Origin: Flavobacterium aquaticum
Lineage (GTDB): Bacteria; Bacteroidota; Bacteroidia; Flavobacteriales; Flavobacteriaceae
Direction of reading: 5' to 3'
NCBI RefSeq assembly: GCF_003259835.1
Contig: NZ_QLMI01000003.1
Location: 186,001 to 250,000 of the forward strand
Length of the DNA stretch: 64,000 bases
The position numbers were made by a program, and so were the translations under genes. Shown here piece by piece: positions 18,315 to 27,496 of the stretch. The first letter of the stretch is position 1. Each line of letters starts with the position of its first letter. The notes beneath the pieces are model-generated. The model worked only from the letters and a program-made list of their open reading frames with translations, did no database searches and was not told where the DNA came from.

Positions 18315-18323
18315 GTAACTTTG
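18297..18323 (+). promoter_or_regulatory. Promoter of the DUF3078 gene
   Basis: TTTG at 18296-18299 and a perfect TAACTTTG at 18316-18323 are spaced by 16 nt. The promoter overlaps the end of the DUF2480 coding region, and the ATG follows 26 nt later. Confidence 0.7.
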
Positions 18324-18349
18324 CGCCTTTAATTTTTAAAATTTAAGGA

Positions 18350-19192
18350 ATGAAAAAGTTTTTTTTATTAATATTATTTGTTTCAGCAGTTACTGTTGCT
18401 CAAGAAACTACAATTGACACCACAAAACATTGGACTAGAAAAGGTGTTTTTACTTTTTTAGCCAATCAATCTTCTTTTAGTAATTGGCAAGCGGGTGGTC
18501 AAAATAACTTTGCTGGAAATGTTGGAGTAAATTACGATTTCAATTATAAAAATGGAGATTGGAATTGGGATAACAAAATCATCGCATCATATGGTTTAAC
18601 TAAAATCAAAGGTGCCGATACTCAAAAAACTGATGACAGATTAGAGTTTAATTCACTTTTAGGGAAAAAAGCTTCTGGATATTGGTTTTACTCAGCTTTT
18701 TTCAACTTTAAAACACAAATGGATACTGGTTTAGATCCAGCTACTCAAACCGTAAAAATTTCGCATTTCTTTTCACCTGCCTTTTTTCAATTTGGACCTG
18801 GTATGTTGTGGAAAAAAAGCGATAATTTAAAGGTTAATATTGCTCCAGCTACTTCAAAATTAATTATGGTTCATGATCATTTTACAGAATTTGGTTCTTC
18901 TTTTGGTGTAGAACAAGGAAAAACAAATAGATACGAATTAGGAGCAGCTGTTAATGGTTATTATAAATTCAATATTATGGAAAATGTTTCTGTTGAGAAT
19001 ATTTTAAATTTATATTCTAATTATTTGGAAGAAGCTCAAAATGTAGATATTGATTACCAGTTAAACATTGTAATGAAAATCAACAAGTTCTTGTCTACAA
19101 ACTTTGCGTTTCAAACTATTTATGACGATAACGCATTTAGAGGCTTTCAAACAAAGCAAATTATCGGTTTAGGTGTGAATTATGGTTTCTAG
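18350..19192 (+). CDS. DUF3078 outer-membrane beta-barrel-like protein
   Basis: The 280-residue protein has signal peptide MKKFFLLILFVSAVTVAQ and many alternating hydrophobic strands with aromatic ends, finishing in GLGVNYGF, as in outer-membrane barrels. The N-terminal TTKHWTRKGVFTFLANQSSFSNW...GGQNN segment is typical of DUF3078. Function is unknown. It has its own promoter and ends at a bidirectional terminator facing hflX. Confidence 0.85.
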   Translation: MKKFFLLILFVSAVTVAQETTIDTTKHWTRKGVFTFLANQSSFSNWQAGGQNNFAGNVGVNYDFNYKNGDWNWDNKIIASYGLTKIKGADTQKTDDRLEFNSLLGKKASGYWFYSAFFNFKTQMDTGLDPATQTVKISHFFSPAFFQFGPGMLWKKSDNLKVNIAPATSKLIMVHDHFTEFGSSFGVEQGKTNRYELGAAVNGYYKFNIMENVSVENILNLYSNYLEEAQNVDIDYQLNIVMKINKFLSTNFAFQTIYDDNAFRGFQTKQIIGLGVNYGF

Positions 19193-19214
19193 TTCAAAAT
19201 AGCTTATATAAAAC

Positions 19215-19242
19215 AAAAAGACCTCGATTGAGGTTTTTTTTT
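19215..19242. terminator. Bidirectional terminator between DUF3078 gene and hflX
   Basis: The stem ACCTC (19221-19225) / GAGGT (19230-19234) is extended by A and T runs on either side, giving a U tract in both directions between the two convergent genes. Confidence 0.8.
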
Positions 19243-20464
19243 ATTCGTTTTCAACAGCATCTTTATAATCGGGATATAAAAATTTGTTGTATGGAAATCG
19301 TGTAATGTGAATTTCTCTAACGGCTTCGTATACTTTTTCTCTAAATTCTTCAAAGTTGGCTTTTTCAGTTGCCGAAATGAAAAGTGTTTTGTTTTCTCCT
19401 AATTTACTCATCCAAGTTCTTTTCCAATCTTCCAAAGTGTAGTGTTTGGTAGTTTTTTCAACACTCAAATCGTTTTCATCAAAATAAGCCGATTTAAAAG
19501 CATCAATTTTATTGAAAACCATAATCGTTGGTTTATCGGCACTTTTAATGTCTTGTAAAATTTGATTTACCGATGCAATATGATCTTCAAAGTCGGGATG
19601 CGAAATATCTACCACATGAAGTAACAAATCGGCTTCTCTCACTTCATCTAACGTGCTTTTAAACGACTCGACTAATTGGGTTGGAAGTTTTCTAATAAAT
19701 CCAACTGTGTCGCTTAAAAGAAACGGTAAGTTCTTAATTACTGTTTTACGAACAGTTGTGTCTAAGGTTGCGAATAACTTATTTTCTACAAATACATCAC
19801 TTTTTCCAACAGCATTCATTAAAGTTGATTTTCCAACATTGGTATAACCCACTAGAGCAACGCGAACCATTGCGCCACGATTACTTCGTTGTGTTGCCAT
19901 TTGTTTGTCGATTACCTTGATTTTTTCTTTTAGTAAAGAGATTCTATCACGCACAATACGACGGTCGGTTTCAATTTCGGTTTCTCCAGGACCACGCATT
20001 CCAATTCCTCCTTTTTGACGTTCAAGGTGGGTCCACATACCGGTTAAACGAGGTAATAAATACTGGCATTGTGCTAATTCTACTTGTGTTCTTGCATACG
20101 AAGTTTCGGCACGTTGCGCGAAGATATCTAAGATAAGATTGGTTCTGTCTAAGACTTTACAATCTAATTCTTTGGTAATGTTTTTAGATTGTGAAGGCGT
20201 TAATTCATCATCAAAAATTACGGTTTTAATGTCGTTATCTTTGATAAAGTATTTGATTTCTTCTAATTTTCCAGTTCCTACAAATGTTTTCGGATTAGGT
20301 TTATCCATTTTTTGTGAAAAACGTTTGATAACGGTTCCACCAGCGGTAAATGTCAAAAATTCCAACTCGTCAAGATATTCGTTTAATTTATCTTCACTTT
20401 GGTTTTGAGTAACAATTCCTACTACTATTGATTTTTCAAAGTCAATAACTTCTTTCTCTAACAT
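19241..20464 (-). CDS. hflX: GTPase HflX
   Basis: The 407-residue protein is a ribosome-associated GTPase that splits stalled or idle ribosomes. The N-terminal HflX domain contains GQ-type segments (RTQVELAQCQYLLPRLTG) and the GMRGPGETEIETDRR loop. The G domain has GYTNVGKST (G1), DTVGFIRKLP (G3) and NKID (G4). Length is usual. A TACCTTTG box at 20490-20483 on the minus strand is a candidate -7 element, though I see no clear TTG upstream. Confidence 0.95.
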   Translation of the reverse strand: MLEKEVIDFEKSIVVGIVTQNQSEDKLNEYLDELEFLTFTAGGTVIKRFSQKMDKPNPKTFVGTGKLEEIKYFIKDNDIKTVIFDDELTPSQSKNITKELDCKVLDRTNLILDIFAQRAETSYARTQVELAQCQYLLPRLTGMWTHLERQKGGIGMRGPGETEIETDRRIVRDRISLLKEKIKVIDKQMATQRSNRGAMVRVALVGYTNVGKSTLMNAVGKSDVFVENKLFATLDTTVRKTVIKNLPFLLSDTVGFIRKLPTQLVESFKSTLDEVREADLLLHVVDISHPDFEDHIASVNQILQDIKSADKPTIMVFNKIDAFKSAYFDENDLSVEKTTKHYTLEDWKRTWMSKLGENKTLFISATEKANFEEFREKVYEAVREIHITRFPYNKFLYPDYKDAVENE

Positions 20465-20508
20465 AATCGTTCTTTAAGAATACAAAGGTACAAAATAGCA
20501 AGCATAAA

Positions 20509-20535
20509 AAAAGCGACTCAAATAGAGTCGCTTTT
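20509..20535 (-). terminator. Terminator after the DUF5689 lipoprotein gene
   Basis: An 11-bp perfect stem AAAAGCGACTC (20509-20519) / GAGTCGCTTTT (20525-20535) with a 5-nt loop ends the TonB receptor operon and separates it from hflX. Confidence 0.9.
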
Positions 20536-20556
20536 AGAATTTTATTTAAAATGTAA

Positions 20557-21930
20557 TTAGTTAATTACAATATTATCAATTTGCATAGTTGTAGTTGGAC
20601 CAGAAGTTCCATTTCCAACATATTCAAACACGAAGAAACCATTTCCTGTAATACCAGCAGGGATGTTATAAACACCACTTGGTGTAAACGATGCAGGGTA
20701 ACCACTTGGTAATCCTGGAGAAATTGTAAAGCTAGAAGTAATATCAACTAATGTTGCTGAAGTAATTTGGGTTCCAGGAACATAATTTGTTGTATAATAT
20801 ACTTTTAATACATTTCCGTTGTGGAAACCAGCATTTGTAGCAAAAGATAATGTATTTGCTGCTGTCATATTAACAGGAACAATAAATAATGATCTGTTTG
20901 CTTCAGGAGTTCCACCAAAAGAAGACATTTGGATGTAAGTATTTCCACTGAAGGTTTTTCTTTGCCAATATCTGCTTCCTACAGCTGCATCATTGATGTA
21001 TTTTGGGAAAACTTGTTGATTAGTTGTTGTGTAAGACGTGAAAGGCTCGTTTAGAGTTGCATCATAAACAATTGCAGAACCTCCAATTGGTGGATATAAG
21101 TCAATTGCTAATCTAGGATTAGTCATGTTCACATCGTTTATAGTTCTAATCATAAATTGGTAATCACTGTTGTATTTTGTTAATACACCTCTGATTTTTC
21201 CGTTAAATGAAGGAACTGCATCTCCAGCAAATTTTGCATATTCACTAACTCTAACGATGATTTTGTTTCCAAACTCATCAGAAATTTCATGATTAGTTGC
21301 TCCACCAATACTATTTAAGGTTGCGTCATAGTATTTTTTACCTAATGAAGCATCTGTAAATTGCACACCATCAAACTCAATTAACATATTTAAATATTGG
21401 TCGTTTTTAGCAGCTGCAATAGTTAGGTCTTTTACAATAGCATTCTCGTTAACATCTTCACAAGATCTTAAGATAACGTCTTTGTATTCTACGCCTGAAA
21501 TTCTACCTACACCACCTTCGTAAGAAGCACCAATAACCGTTGAACCATGTTGCTTGTTGAAATAAGTGTTTTTGTCTAATTTAATAGTAACTTTTCTACC
21601 TGGTTCAAACTCGTTGTACAAGTTGTAATTATCAACTGGCATACTAAAACCTCTTAATCCATCTAAAGACATCATAGAGATTGATTTGTAAAAGTTACCC
21701 CCTTCATCACTTGAAGTAACGTAAGCTTCAATGTAATCAGTTACACTGTTAGAAGTAGTGTATTGAACAGTTGTTGCAGTAGCAATACTTGTTATATCAT
21801 TAACTTCTTTTGTTGCAGCAATGGTAACACAATCATTTGATAAATCTGGTGTTCCATAATCATCGCCATTTACACAACTTGTTAAAGTTGCTAAAATAGC
21901 TGTTGTTAATACTAATTTTAAATTTTTCAT
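20557..21930 (-). CDS. DUF5689 domain lipoprotein with C-terminal choice-of-anchor-type domain
   Basis: The 457-residue protein begins MKNLKLVLTTAILATLTSC, a lipoprotein signal; the mature end CVNGDD is acidic just after the cysteine, as in surface-export signals of Bacteroidota lipoproteins. Residues about 40-270 look like DUF5689 (EAYVTSSDEGGNFYKSI and later KIRGVLTKYN). The C-terminal half has the jelly-roll layout of the choice-of-anchor J domain (YWQRKTFSGNTYIQMSSF, ending TTTMQIDNIVIN). It is the last gene of the TonB receptor operon, five bases after the smaller lipoprotein gene. A role in binding substrate for the receptor is inferred. Confidence 0.82.
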   Translation of the reverse strand: MKNLKLVLTTAILATLTSCVNGDDYGTPDLSNDCVTIAATKEVNDITSIATATTVQYTTSNSVTDYIEAYVTSSDEGGNFYKSISMMSLDGLRGFSMPVDNYNLYNEFEPGRKVTIKLDKNTYFNKQHGSTVIGASYEGGVGRISGVEYKDVILRSCEDVNENAIVKDLTIAAAKNDQYLNMLIEFDGVQFTDASLGKKYYDATLNSIGGATNHEISDEFGNKIIVRVSEYAKFAGDAVPSFNGKIRGVLTKYNSDYQFMIRTINDVNMTNPRLAIDLYPPIGGSAIVYDATLNEPFTSYTTTNQQVFPKYINDAAVGSRYWQRKTFSGNTYIQMSSFGGTPEANRSLFIVPVNMTAANTLSFATNAGFHNGNVLKVYYTTNYVPGTQITSATLVDITSSFTISPGLPSGYPASFTPSGVYNIPAGITGNGFFVFEYVGNGTSGPTTTMQIDNIVIN

Positions 21931-21935
21931 AGCTA

Positions 21936-22556
21936 TTAATTTTTAGTAATCTTGATGTTATCTAATTGAAGAGTAGTTGTAACACCAGCTCTGCTTCCTG
22001 TATATTTGAATGCAATTCTAACATTGTCACTTTCAACATCGCTAATATCAATTGCGCCACTACTAACAAAAACATCATTAGTTGTTGGAGCAGTAAAAGT
22101 AAGTGGCGTCCAAGTTGCAGTAGCTATACCAGCTGTTGTTCCATCATAATCTGTAGAAATAAAAGCAGTTAATGGGTACCCATTTGCAAATCTTGTTTTT
22201 GTTGAAAACGATAAAGCTTCACCTGTAGTTGCAGTTAAGTCGATTGCTGGAGTAATTAACCAAGCCACATCGCTTGAACCTGTTGCAGAATAAAAAGATG
22301 AAAATTCAGCATAAATATTATCATCAAATGTTCTAGCGTGCCACAAGCGTGTACCTGCTGCATTATAATTTACCCATCCTTCTATAGCGATTGGCACTTC
22401 AACGGAACCACTTCCTGTAGGAATCGACTCAAATCCTGCATTAAACGCATAACTATACACGGTAGGGATAACATAATCATCATCTCCTACACAACTTGTT
22501 AAAGCACTTGTGGAAAGGGCTAACAAGAATAATGTTTTTAAAAAGTTTATTTTCAT
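21936..22556 (-). CDS. Choice-of-anchor-type domain lipoprotein
   Basis: The 206-residue lipoprotein has signal MKINFLKTLFLLALSTSALT-S-C and an acidic CVGDDD mature start. Its single domain matches the C-terminal half of the next gene product: LWHARTFDDNIYAEFSSF against YWQRKTFSGNTYIQMSSF, and TTTLQLDNIKITKN against TTTMQIDNIVIN at the ends. The two genes therefore share a duplicated domain. It lies 11 bases after the TonB receptor gene. It is probably surface exposed and binds the same ligand class; this is inference. Confidence 0.8.
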   Translation of the reverse strand: MKINFLKTLFLLALSTSALTSCVGDDDYVIPTVYSYAFNAGFESIPTGSGSVEVPIAIEGWVNYNAAGTRLWHARTFDDNIYAEFSSFYSATGSSDVAWLITPAIDLTATTGEALSFSTKTRFANGYPLTAFISTDYDGTTAGIATATWTPLTFTAPTTNDVFVSSGAIDISDVESDNVRIAFKYTGSRAGVTTTLQLDNIKITKN

Positions 22557-22567
22557 AATATTTTTTT

Positions 22568-25405
22568 TTAGAAGTTTATGTATAGGTTAACGAAGAATGT
22601 TCTTCCGTATCCGTAAAAATATTTTGGACCAAATGATGGTGAATTATAAGCTTGATCCGCTTGTAAATCAGGAAAGGTTGCTTTTCTTGATTGCTCAAAT
22701 CCACCCGTTTTATATTTAGTATCAAAAACATTATTTACAGAAGCAAAAAACCCAACAGTATTTCTGTTTGCTTTACTTATTCTCCAAGATTTACCTCCTG
22801 TTAAATTAATTAATGCAAATCCATCAAATTTTTCTTGTTCTAAAATATCTCTTACTGTTTCTGGTGTAGCTCCAGAGTAGTTGTCTCCTGTTGCATCGTC
22901 AATGCTAAAATTATCAGTACGCATAATTTTAGAAATACTAATATAGCTATTTGATAAATAGTTTGCATTTGCTCCAATCCACCAGAAGTTAGGATCACGA
23001 TATTCTAGACCAAACGAATATGCTTGTTGTGGCATACCTGGTTGGTGATAGTTTTTAAGATAAACAGTTCCAAAATCGGTTAATGGACTAGATCCTTGAG
23101 CTGCTAAAGCATCGTCACTTGTTTGAAGTTTTGCATTTCCTGAATAGATGTATTGACCATATGAAGCCGCAGCTGTTGCTTTTAATGTTGATGTAATTTG
23201 GTATTCTAAACCAAGTTCTGCACCCATATTTTGTTTTTGAATTCCAGTAGCAATTTCAGTAATGAAAGAATCTTCGTCACCATCAGCATCACTAACGTTT
23301 TCAGCATAGAAAAATGCAATTTCAGTTGCATCTTTAACTCTTGAGAAGAATCCAGTGATTCTTGCTTTGAATTTTGGCATTCTTAAGATGTAACTTGCAT
23401 CTGCACTAACAATGTTTTCGCTAGTTAAATTTTCTGTAAATTCATTACTACGTCTTGCGTTGTAGAAACTGTTTCTTAAGTTAGGCGCTTTTGTTTGGTA
23501 TAAACCATTGAAATCGAAGTAATTTCTTCCGTTTAATTTATAAGTTAAACCTCCTTTAAAACCAAAGTTTTCAAAAACTTCTGAAGCTCCTTTTCCATAA
23601 GAATTATTTGCATAATTACCACTTCTGTAAAGACCTTCTCTTTGATACTCTGTCCTAGAAAAGCTTTGTGCTAAATAAAAATCAAAAGAATCATAAGTAA
23701 ATTTAAATTGTGTAAAACCATCAACTACGTTAGCTCGTAAGTTGTAGTTGTATCCTACCGTTCCACCTTCAGTAACTTGTTGGTTAGGATTATTTAAATC
23801 AAATTGACCATTGTCGCCAAGAAAGAAACGATCTACATTTAAAAAGTAATCACCACCTAATAAATCAGTAATAACTGCGTAATTATGCGATTTTACTTTT
23901 CTAAAATTCACACCTGCGTTAAAGTTGATGTTGTTAGATAATGAACTGTTTAATAACATATTTGCTGTTATTGTAGTGTCATCATTACGTTGTTCTGTTA
24001 AAGCGTATGCACTTTCACCAGTTGCAGTATTTTGATTTGCAATATACATTGCATTCCAATTAATTTGTGGATTTGATCTAAAGAATGCTGCTGCATTTTG
24101 TGCATCTAAGTTTTGAAATTGAGGAGTAATTCCATCATCTTCAAAAAGTTGATTTCCGTTTTGATCATATACAAAATCATTCCATAAATCTGGTTGATTT
24201 GCATAATAGCTAGGTAATTTTCTGTAATAAGTAGGGTCTGGATTGTTTCCAAGTGGATTTTCTAATCTTGAATTTGCAATACGACCTGTTTGATAAGCAA
24301 TATTTGTATTTAAAGTAGTGCTTTCAGATAATTTCCAGTAGTGAGATAACATAACCATTGGTTCTTCTACATCTTTATCTCTAGAATTACGTTTTTTACC
24401 ATTTTGCCATCCCCAATAAGAATTGTATTTAACTCCCATTAAGTCGGTAACTTCTTGAGTATTTGGTGAATTTTTACCTCTACTATTTTGTGCGTAGATT
24501 GAAGTTAAATTTAAACTATGTTTATCATTAATTTTTTTCTCAACACTTGCAAATAATGAGTTTGCACCGTAGTCAGTTCCTTCGAAATAACCTTCTTGAG
24601 CCCATCTTCTTGATGCAGAAATAACATAAGCCCATCCGTCTTTATTCATTCCAGAAGCGTGAGTTCCCATGGTTCTCCAGCTATAGTTAGTGTTTGTTCC
24701 TGAAAAAGAAATTCTTGTTCCAGGACGGTAAAAAGAAGCTCTAGTATTAATTTCCTGAGTTCCTAAAGCACTACCAAATGTATAATCAGATGGAGCAGAA
24801 CCCATTGTAAATTCTTGATTTCTTGTTGCATCATTTAAACCACCCCAGTTACTCCATTGTGGTCTTCCATCATACAATTTATTCATAGAAATACCATTAA
24901 TCATGGTAACTCCATATTCATTATCTAAACCTCTAATTCTAAAACGAGCTAATCCCCAGTTAAACGCTGCGGCTTGTTGATAAGTATCTCTTGTTGCTTG
25001 TAATAAGCCAGAAGTACTTTCAGATCCACTGTTGTCGTCTCCTAAGTCATTTTCTGTAATTGTAACTAAACTTAACTGTTGTTCTGAAGTAATGTCTTCT
25101 TCTAAAAGAATTACACCTAAGTCCAATGGTTCTCCATTGTTTGGTTCTAAAACAAATGTCTGTTGGTTGTATCCAGTAGATTTAACTACTAATACTTGTT
25201 CTCCAGCAGGAAGTGATTGAAATACAAAATTTCCGTCAAAATCAGTCAAGGCAGATTGATTAGTGCTTTGAATAGTTGCAACTACATTTTGTAATGGTTT
25301 TTGACTTTTAGCATCGATAACCTTACCTTTTAAGGCCGGATTTTGCTGTGCAAAAACAAAAACAGCTTGCAGCACTAGTAAAGTGCTCAATACAAGTTTT
25401 TTCAT
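22568..25405 (-). CDS. TonB-dependent outer-membrane receptor
   Basis: The 945-residue protein has signal peptide MKKLVLSTLLVLQAVFVFAQ, a carboxypeptidase-regulatory-like domain (about 25-110, LKGKVIDAKSQKPLQNVVATI), a plug (FRIRGLDNEYGVTMINGISMNKL) and a large beta barrel ending in FYGYGRTFFVNLYINF. Such receptors import bulky ligands with energy from TonB. There is no SusD gene; instead two choice-of-anchor lipoproteins follow in the operon and an exported nuclease-fold protein is divergent, pointing to an organophosphate or nucleic-acid ligand rather than a glycan. The 5' leader contains a hairpin. Confidence 0.93.
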   Translation of the reverse strand: MKKLVLSTLLVLQAVFVFAQQNPALKGKVIDAKSQKPLQNVVATIQSTNQSALTDFDGNFVFQSLPAGEQVLVVKSTGYNQQTFVLEPNNGEPLDLGVILLEEDITSEQQLSLVTITENDLGDDNSGSESTSGLLQATRDTYQQAAAFNWGLARFRIRGLDNEYGVTMINGISMNKLYDGRPQWSNWGGLNDATRNQEFTMGSAPSDYTFGSALGTQEINTRASFYRPGTRISFSGTNTNYSWRTMGTHASGMNKDGWAYVISASRRWAQEGYFEGTDYGANSLFASVEKKINDKHSLNLTSIYAQNSRGKNSPNTQEVTDLMGVKYNSYWGWQNGKKRNSRDKDVEEPMVMLSHYWKLSESTTLNTNIAYQTGRIANSRLENPLGNNPDPTYYRKLPSYYANQPDLWNDFVYDQNGNQLFEDDGITPQFQNLDAQNAAAFFRSNPQINWNAMYIANQNTATGESAYALTEQRNDDTTITANMLLNSSLSNNINFNAGVNFRKVKSHNYAVITDLLGGDYFLNVDRFFLGDNGQFDLNNPNQQVTEGGTVGYNYNLRANVVDGFTQFKFTYDSFDFYLAQSFSRTEYQREGLYRSGNYANNSYGKGASEVFENFGFKGGLTYKLNGRNYFDFNGLYQTKAPNLRNSFYNARRSNEFTENLTSENIVSADASYILRMPKFKARITGFFSRVKDATEIAFFYAENVSDADGDEDSFITEIATGIQKQNMGAELGLEYQITSTLKATAAASYGQYIYSGNAKLQTSDDALAAQGSSPLTDFGTVYLKNYHQPGMPQQAYSFGLEYRDPNFWWIGANANYLSNSYISISKIMRTDNFSIDDATGDNYSGATPETVRDILEQEKFDGFALINLTGGKSWRISKANRNTVGFFASVNNVFDTKYKTGGFEQSRKATFPDLQADQAYNSPSFGPKYFYGYGRTFFVNLYINF

Positions 25406-25435
25406 AAAGAATATTATTATTAATACTTATTTAAC

Positions 25436-25499
25436 GTTAAGTAGTTTAAAACTTAACAGCCTGCAAATGTATAACTTTTAATAATATTATTTACCTTTG
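25436..25499. promoter_or_regulatory. Divergent control region of TonB receptor and nuclease genes
   Basis: A hairpin GTTAAGT (25436-25442) / ACTTAAC (25451-25457) lies in the receptor leader. TACATTTG on the minus strand (25471-25464) and TACCTTTG on the plus strand (25492-25499) are candidate -7 boxes for the two divergent units. Neither has a clear TTG at -33, which would fit activator-dependent control. Confidence 0.5.
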
Positions 25500-25544
25500 G
25501 CACCCAATTTGTAATAAACTTGATATTAATATAACATTCTTTTT

Positions 25545-26663
25545 ATGAAAATTAAACATCTATTCTTGGTTTTAGCCGTAGTTTTTTCAGTAAACATGGG
25601 CTTTTCGCAGGATAAAAAATTTAAAGTACACACAGTTGCATTTTACAACTTTGAAAATCTATTTGACACTATTAATGATCCAGATACTTATGATGAAGAG
25701 TACACGCCAGTAAATGGATGGAATACTAAAAACTATAAAAAGAAATTAGATAACCTAAGTCGTGTTCTTATTGAATTAGGAACTAGCGAAGCTCAAAAAA
25801 ACTCTCCAGTAATCATTGGTGCTTGCGAAATTGAAAACAGAAGAGTTTTAGAAGACTTAGTAAAACATCCTACTTTAATAAACAAAGGATATAAAGTAGT
25901 TCACTTTGATTCTCCAGATAAACGTGGAATAGATGTTGGATTTTTATATCAAGAAAAACATTTTCAACCAACTAGCTACATAAATGTTCCTTTATATGTT
26001 TATGAATCAGAATCTAATTCAGACAAAAAAAGTTCGAAAGAAGAAGAAAAAGAGGTTGAAGAAAATGTAAACTATGATAAAAAGACAAAAAGAATTTACA
26101 CTCGTGACCAACTTTTAGTTACAGGTTTATTAGATGGTGAAGAAATCAATGTAATTGTAAACCACTGGCCATCACGTTCTGGAGGAGAAAAAAGAAGTAG
26201 CCCTTACCGTGAAGCTGCGGGTAGATTAAATAGAAAAATCATGGATTCTATCATCAAAATCAACCCAAATGCTAAGTTTATTACCATGGGAGATTTAAAT
26301 GATGGAGCATACAATAAAAGCGTTAAGCAAGGTATTGGTGCTAAATTGAAAAAATCAGAATTAAAAGAACCAAGAGATGTTTATAACCCGTTTGAGCAAA
26401 TGGCTAAAGACGGACATGCTTCATTGTTTTACAGAGATTCAGGTGATATTTTCGATCAAATTATGGTGAGTCAACAATTGGTTCCGGCAGATAATAACGA
26501 TTACGGCTCATTTAAATATTGGAAAGCAGGTATTTACAACAAGCCTTTCTTAATCCAAAAAACTGGTCAGTACAAAGGATACCCACTTCGTAATCAAAAC
26601 GGAGTTCCAGGATTCTCAGATCACTTCCCGGTTTATATTTATTTAGTGAAAGAAGTGAAGTAA
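25545..26663 (+). CDS. Exported endonuclease/exonuclease/phosphatase family protein
   Basis: The 372-residue protein has signal peptide MKIKHLFLVLAVVFSVNMGFSQ and the DNase I-like fold: VAFYNFENLFDTIN at the start, ACEIENRRVLEDL (metal Glu), VNHWPSRSGGE (catalytic His), MGDLNDGAYN (Asp/Asn) and the C-terminal FSDHFPVYIYL (His). It may cleave phosphodiesters of nucleic acids or phospholipid-like compounds; the exact substrate cannot be told. It is divergent from the TonB receptor operon, and I infer that it frees the ligand outside the cell. A strong terminator follows. Confidence 0.9.
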   Translation: MKIKHLFLVLAVVFSVNMGFSQDKKFKVHTVAFYNFENLFDTINDPDTYDEEYTPVNGWNTKNYKKKLDNLSRVLIELGTSEAQKNSPVIIGACEIENRRVLEDLVKHPTLINKGYKVVHFDSPDKRGIDVGFLYQEKHFQPTSYINVPLYVYESESNSDKKSSKEEEKEVEENVNYDKKTKRIYTRDQLLVTGLLDGEEINVIVNHWPSRSGGEKRSSPYREAAGRLNRKIMDSIIKINPNAKFITMGDLNDGAYNKSVKQGIGAKLKKSELKEPRDVYNPFEQMAKDGHASLFYRDSGDIFDQIMVSQQLVPADNNDYGSFKYWKAGIYNKPFLIQKTGQYKGYPLRNQNGVPGFSDHFPVYIYLVKEVK

Positions 26664-26684
26664 TATCATTCTTAATAATTTAAT

Positions 26685-26722
26685 AAGGTTAGTTTGCAAT
26701 AAAATGCAGCTAACCTTTTTTC
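26685..26722 (+). terminator. Terminator after the nuclease gene
   Basis: The stem AAGGTTAG (26685-26692) / CTAACCTT (26710-26717) is extended inside by TGCA/TGCA and followed by a long T-rich run. Confidence 0.88.
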
Positions 26723-26756
26723 TTTTTAGTAACTTTACGTTTTTAAATTGCAGAAG

Positions 26757-27296
26757 ATGAAAATTAAAAAACCATTTAATCTAAATCAATGGATTGAAGA
26801 AAACCGACAGTTTTTGAAGCCACCGGTTGGAAACAAAACCATTTATGATGAAACTTCAGACGATTATATTGTTATGGTCGTGGGTGGACCCAATGCACGA
26901 AAAGACTATCACTACAACGAAACGGAAGAGTTGTTTTACCAATTAGAAGGTGAAATTACCATCTATGTTCAGGAAGATGGTGTAAAGAAAGCAATGAAAT
27001 TAGGGCCAGGCGATATGTATTTGCATCCTGCCAAAGTACCACATTCACCTGCAAGAACTGCTGGTTCAGTGGGATTGGTAATCGAAAGAAAACGGGCAGG
27101 AAAAGGATTCAATGATGGTTTACTTTGGTTTTGCGACAATTGTAATCATAAATTACACGAAGTTTATTTCGAATTACACGATATTGAAAAAGACTTTTTG
27201 CCTCATTTTAGTACGTTCTACAATTCGGAAGAAAAAAGAACATGTAAAAAATGTGGTACAGTAATGGAAACCAATCCTAAGTTTACAAAAAAATAA
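26757..27296 (+). CDS. nbaC: 3-hydroxyanthranilate 3,4-dioxygenase
   Basis: The 179-residue cupin opens the ring of 3-hydroxyanthranilate in tryptophan (kynurenine) breakdown. Iron ligands are seen in DYHYNETEELFYQLEGE and VPHSPART. The C-terminal rubredoxin-like second metal site, CDNCNHK...CKKCG, is the bacterial form. The ATG at 26757 gives MKIKKPFNLNQWIEENR, the standard start; a TTG three codons earlier is not needed. The next gene is an aldehyde dehydrogenase, but a 200-base spacer with its own promoter separates them. No other kynurenine gene is in the window. Confidence 0.93.
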   Translation: MKIKKPFNLNQWIEENRQFLKPPVGNKTIYDETSDDYIVMVVGGPNARKDYHYNETEELFYQLEGEITIYVQEDGVKKAMKLGPGDMYLHPAKVPHSPARTAGSVGLVIERKRAGKGFNDGLLWFCDNCNHKLHEVYFELHDIEKDFLPHFSTFYNSEEKRTCKKCGTVMETNPKFTKK

Positions 27297-27346
27297 TACT
27301 GTAACACAAAGTTTCACAAAGGTTTTTCACAATGTCTCACAAAGAA

Positions 27347-27374
27347 ATCCGTGAAAATCTGCGAAATCTGTGGC
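27347..27374. repeat. Interspersed 28-nt intergenic repeat, copy 1
   Basis: This 28-mer (begins ATCCGTGAAAATCTG, ends CTGTGGC) matches 60650-60677 at 25 of 28 positions. The rest of the 27297-27428 spacer consists of related words such as CACAAAG, TTCACAA and CCTTGTGG. Confidence 0.8.
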
Positions 27375-27428
27375 AATAAATAACACCAAGAATAAACCCT
27401 TGAGTCTTTCGTGCATTCATTGTGTTCC

Positions 27429-27459
27429 TTGTGGTTAAAAAATATATTTTCTATCTTTG
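27429..27459 (+). promoter_or_regulatory. Promoter of the aldehyde dehydrogenase gene
   Basis: TTG at 27429-27431 and a perfect TATCTTTG at 27452-27459 are 20 nt apart. The ATG lies 37 nt downstream. The TTG is part of the repeat-word spacer. Confidence 0.75.
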
Positions 27460-27496
27460 AAAAAAATTTAACAAAAATCGAATAAAAAGTTATAAA

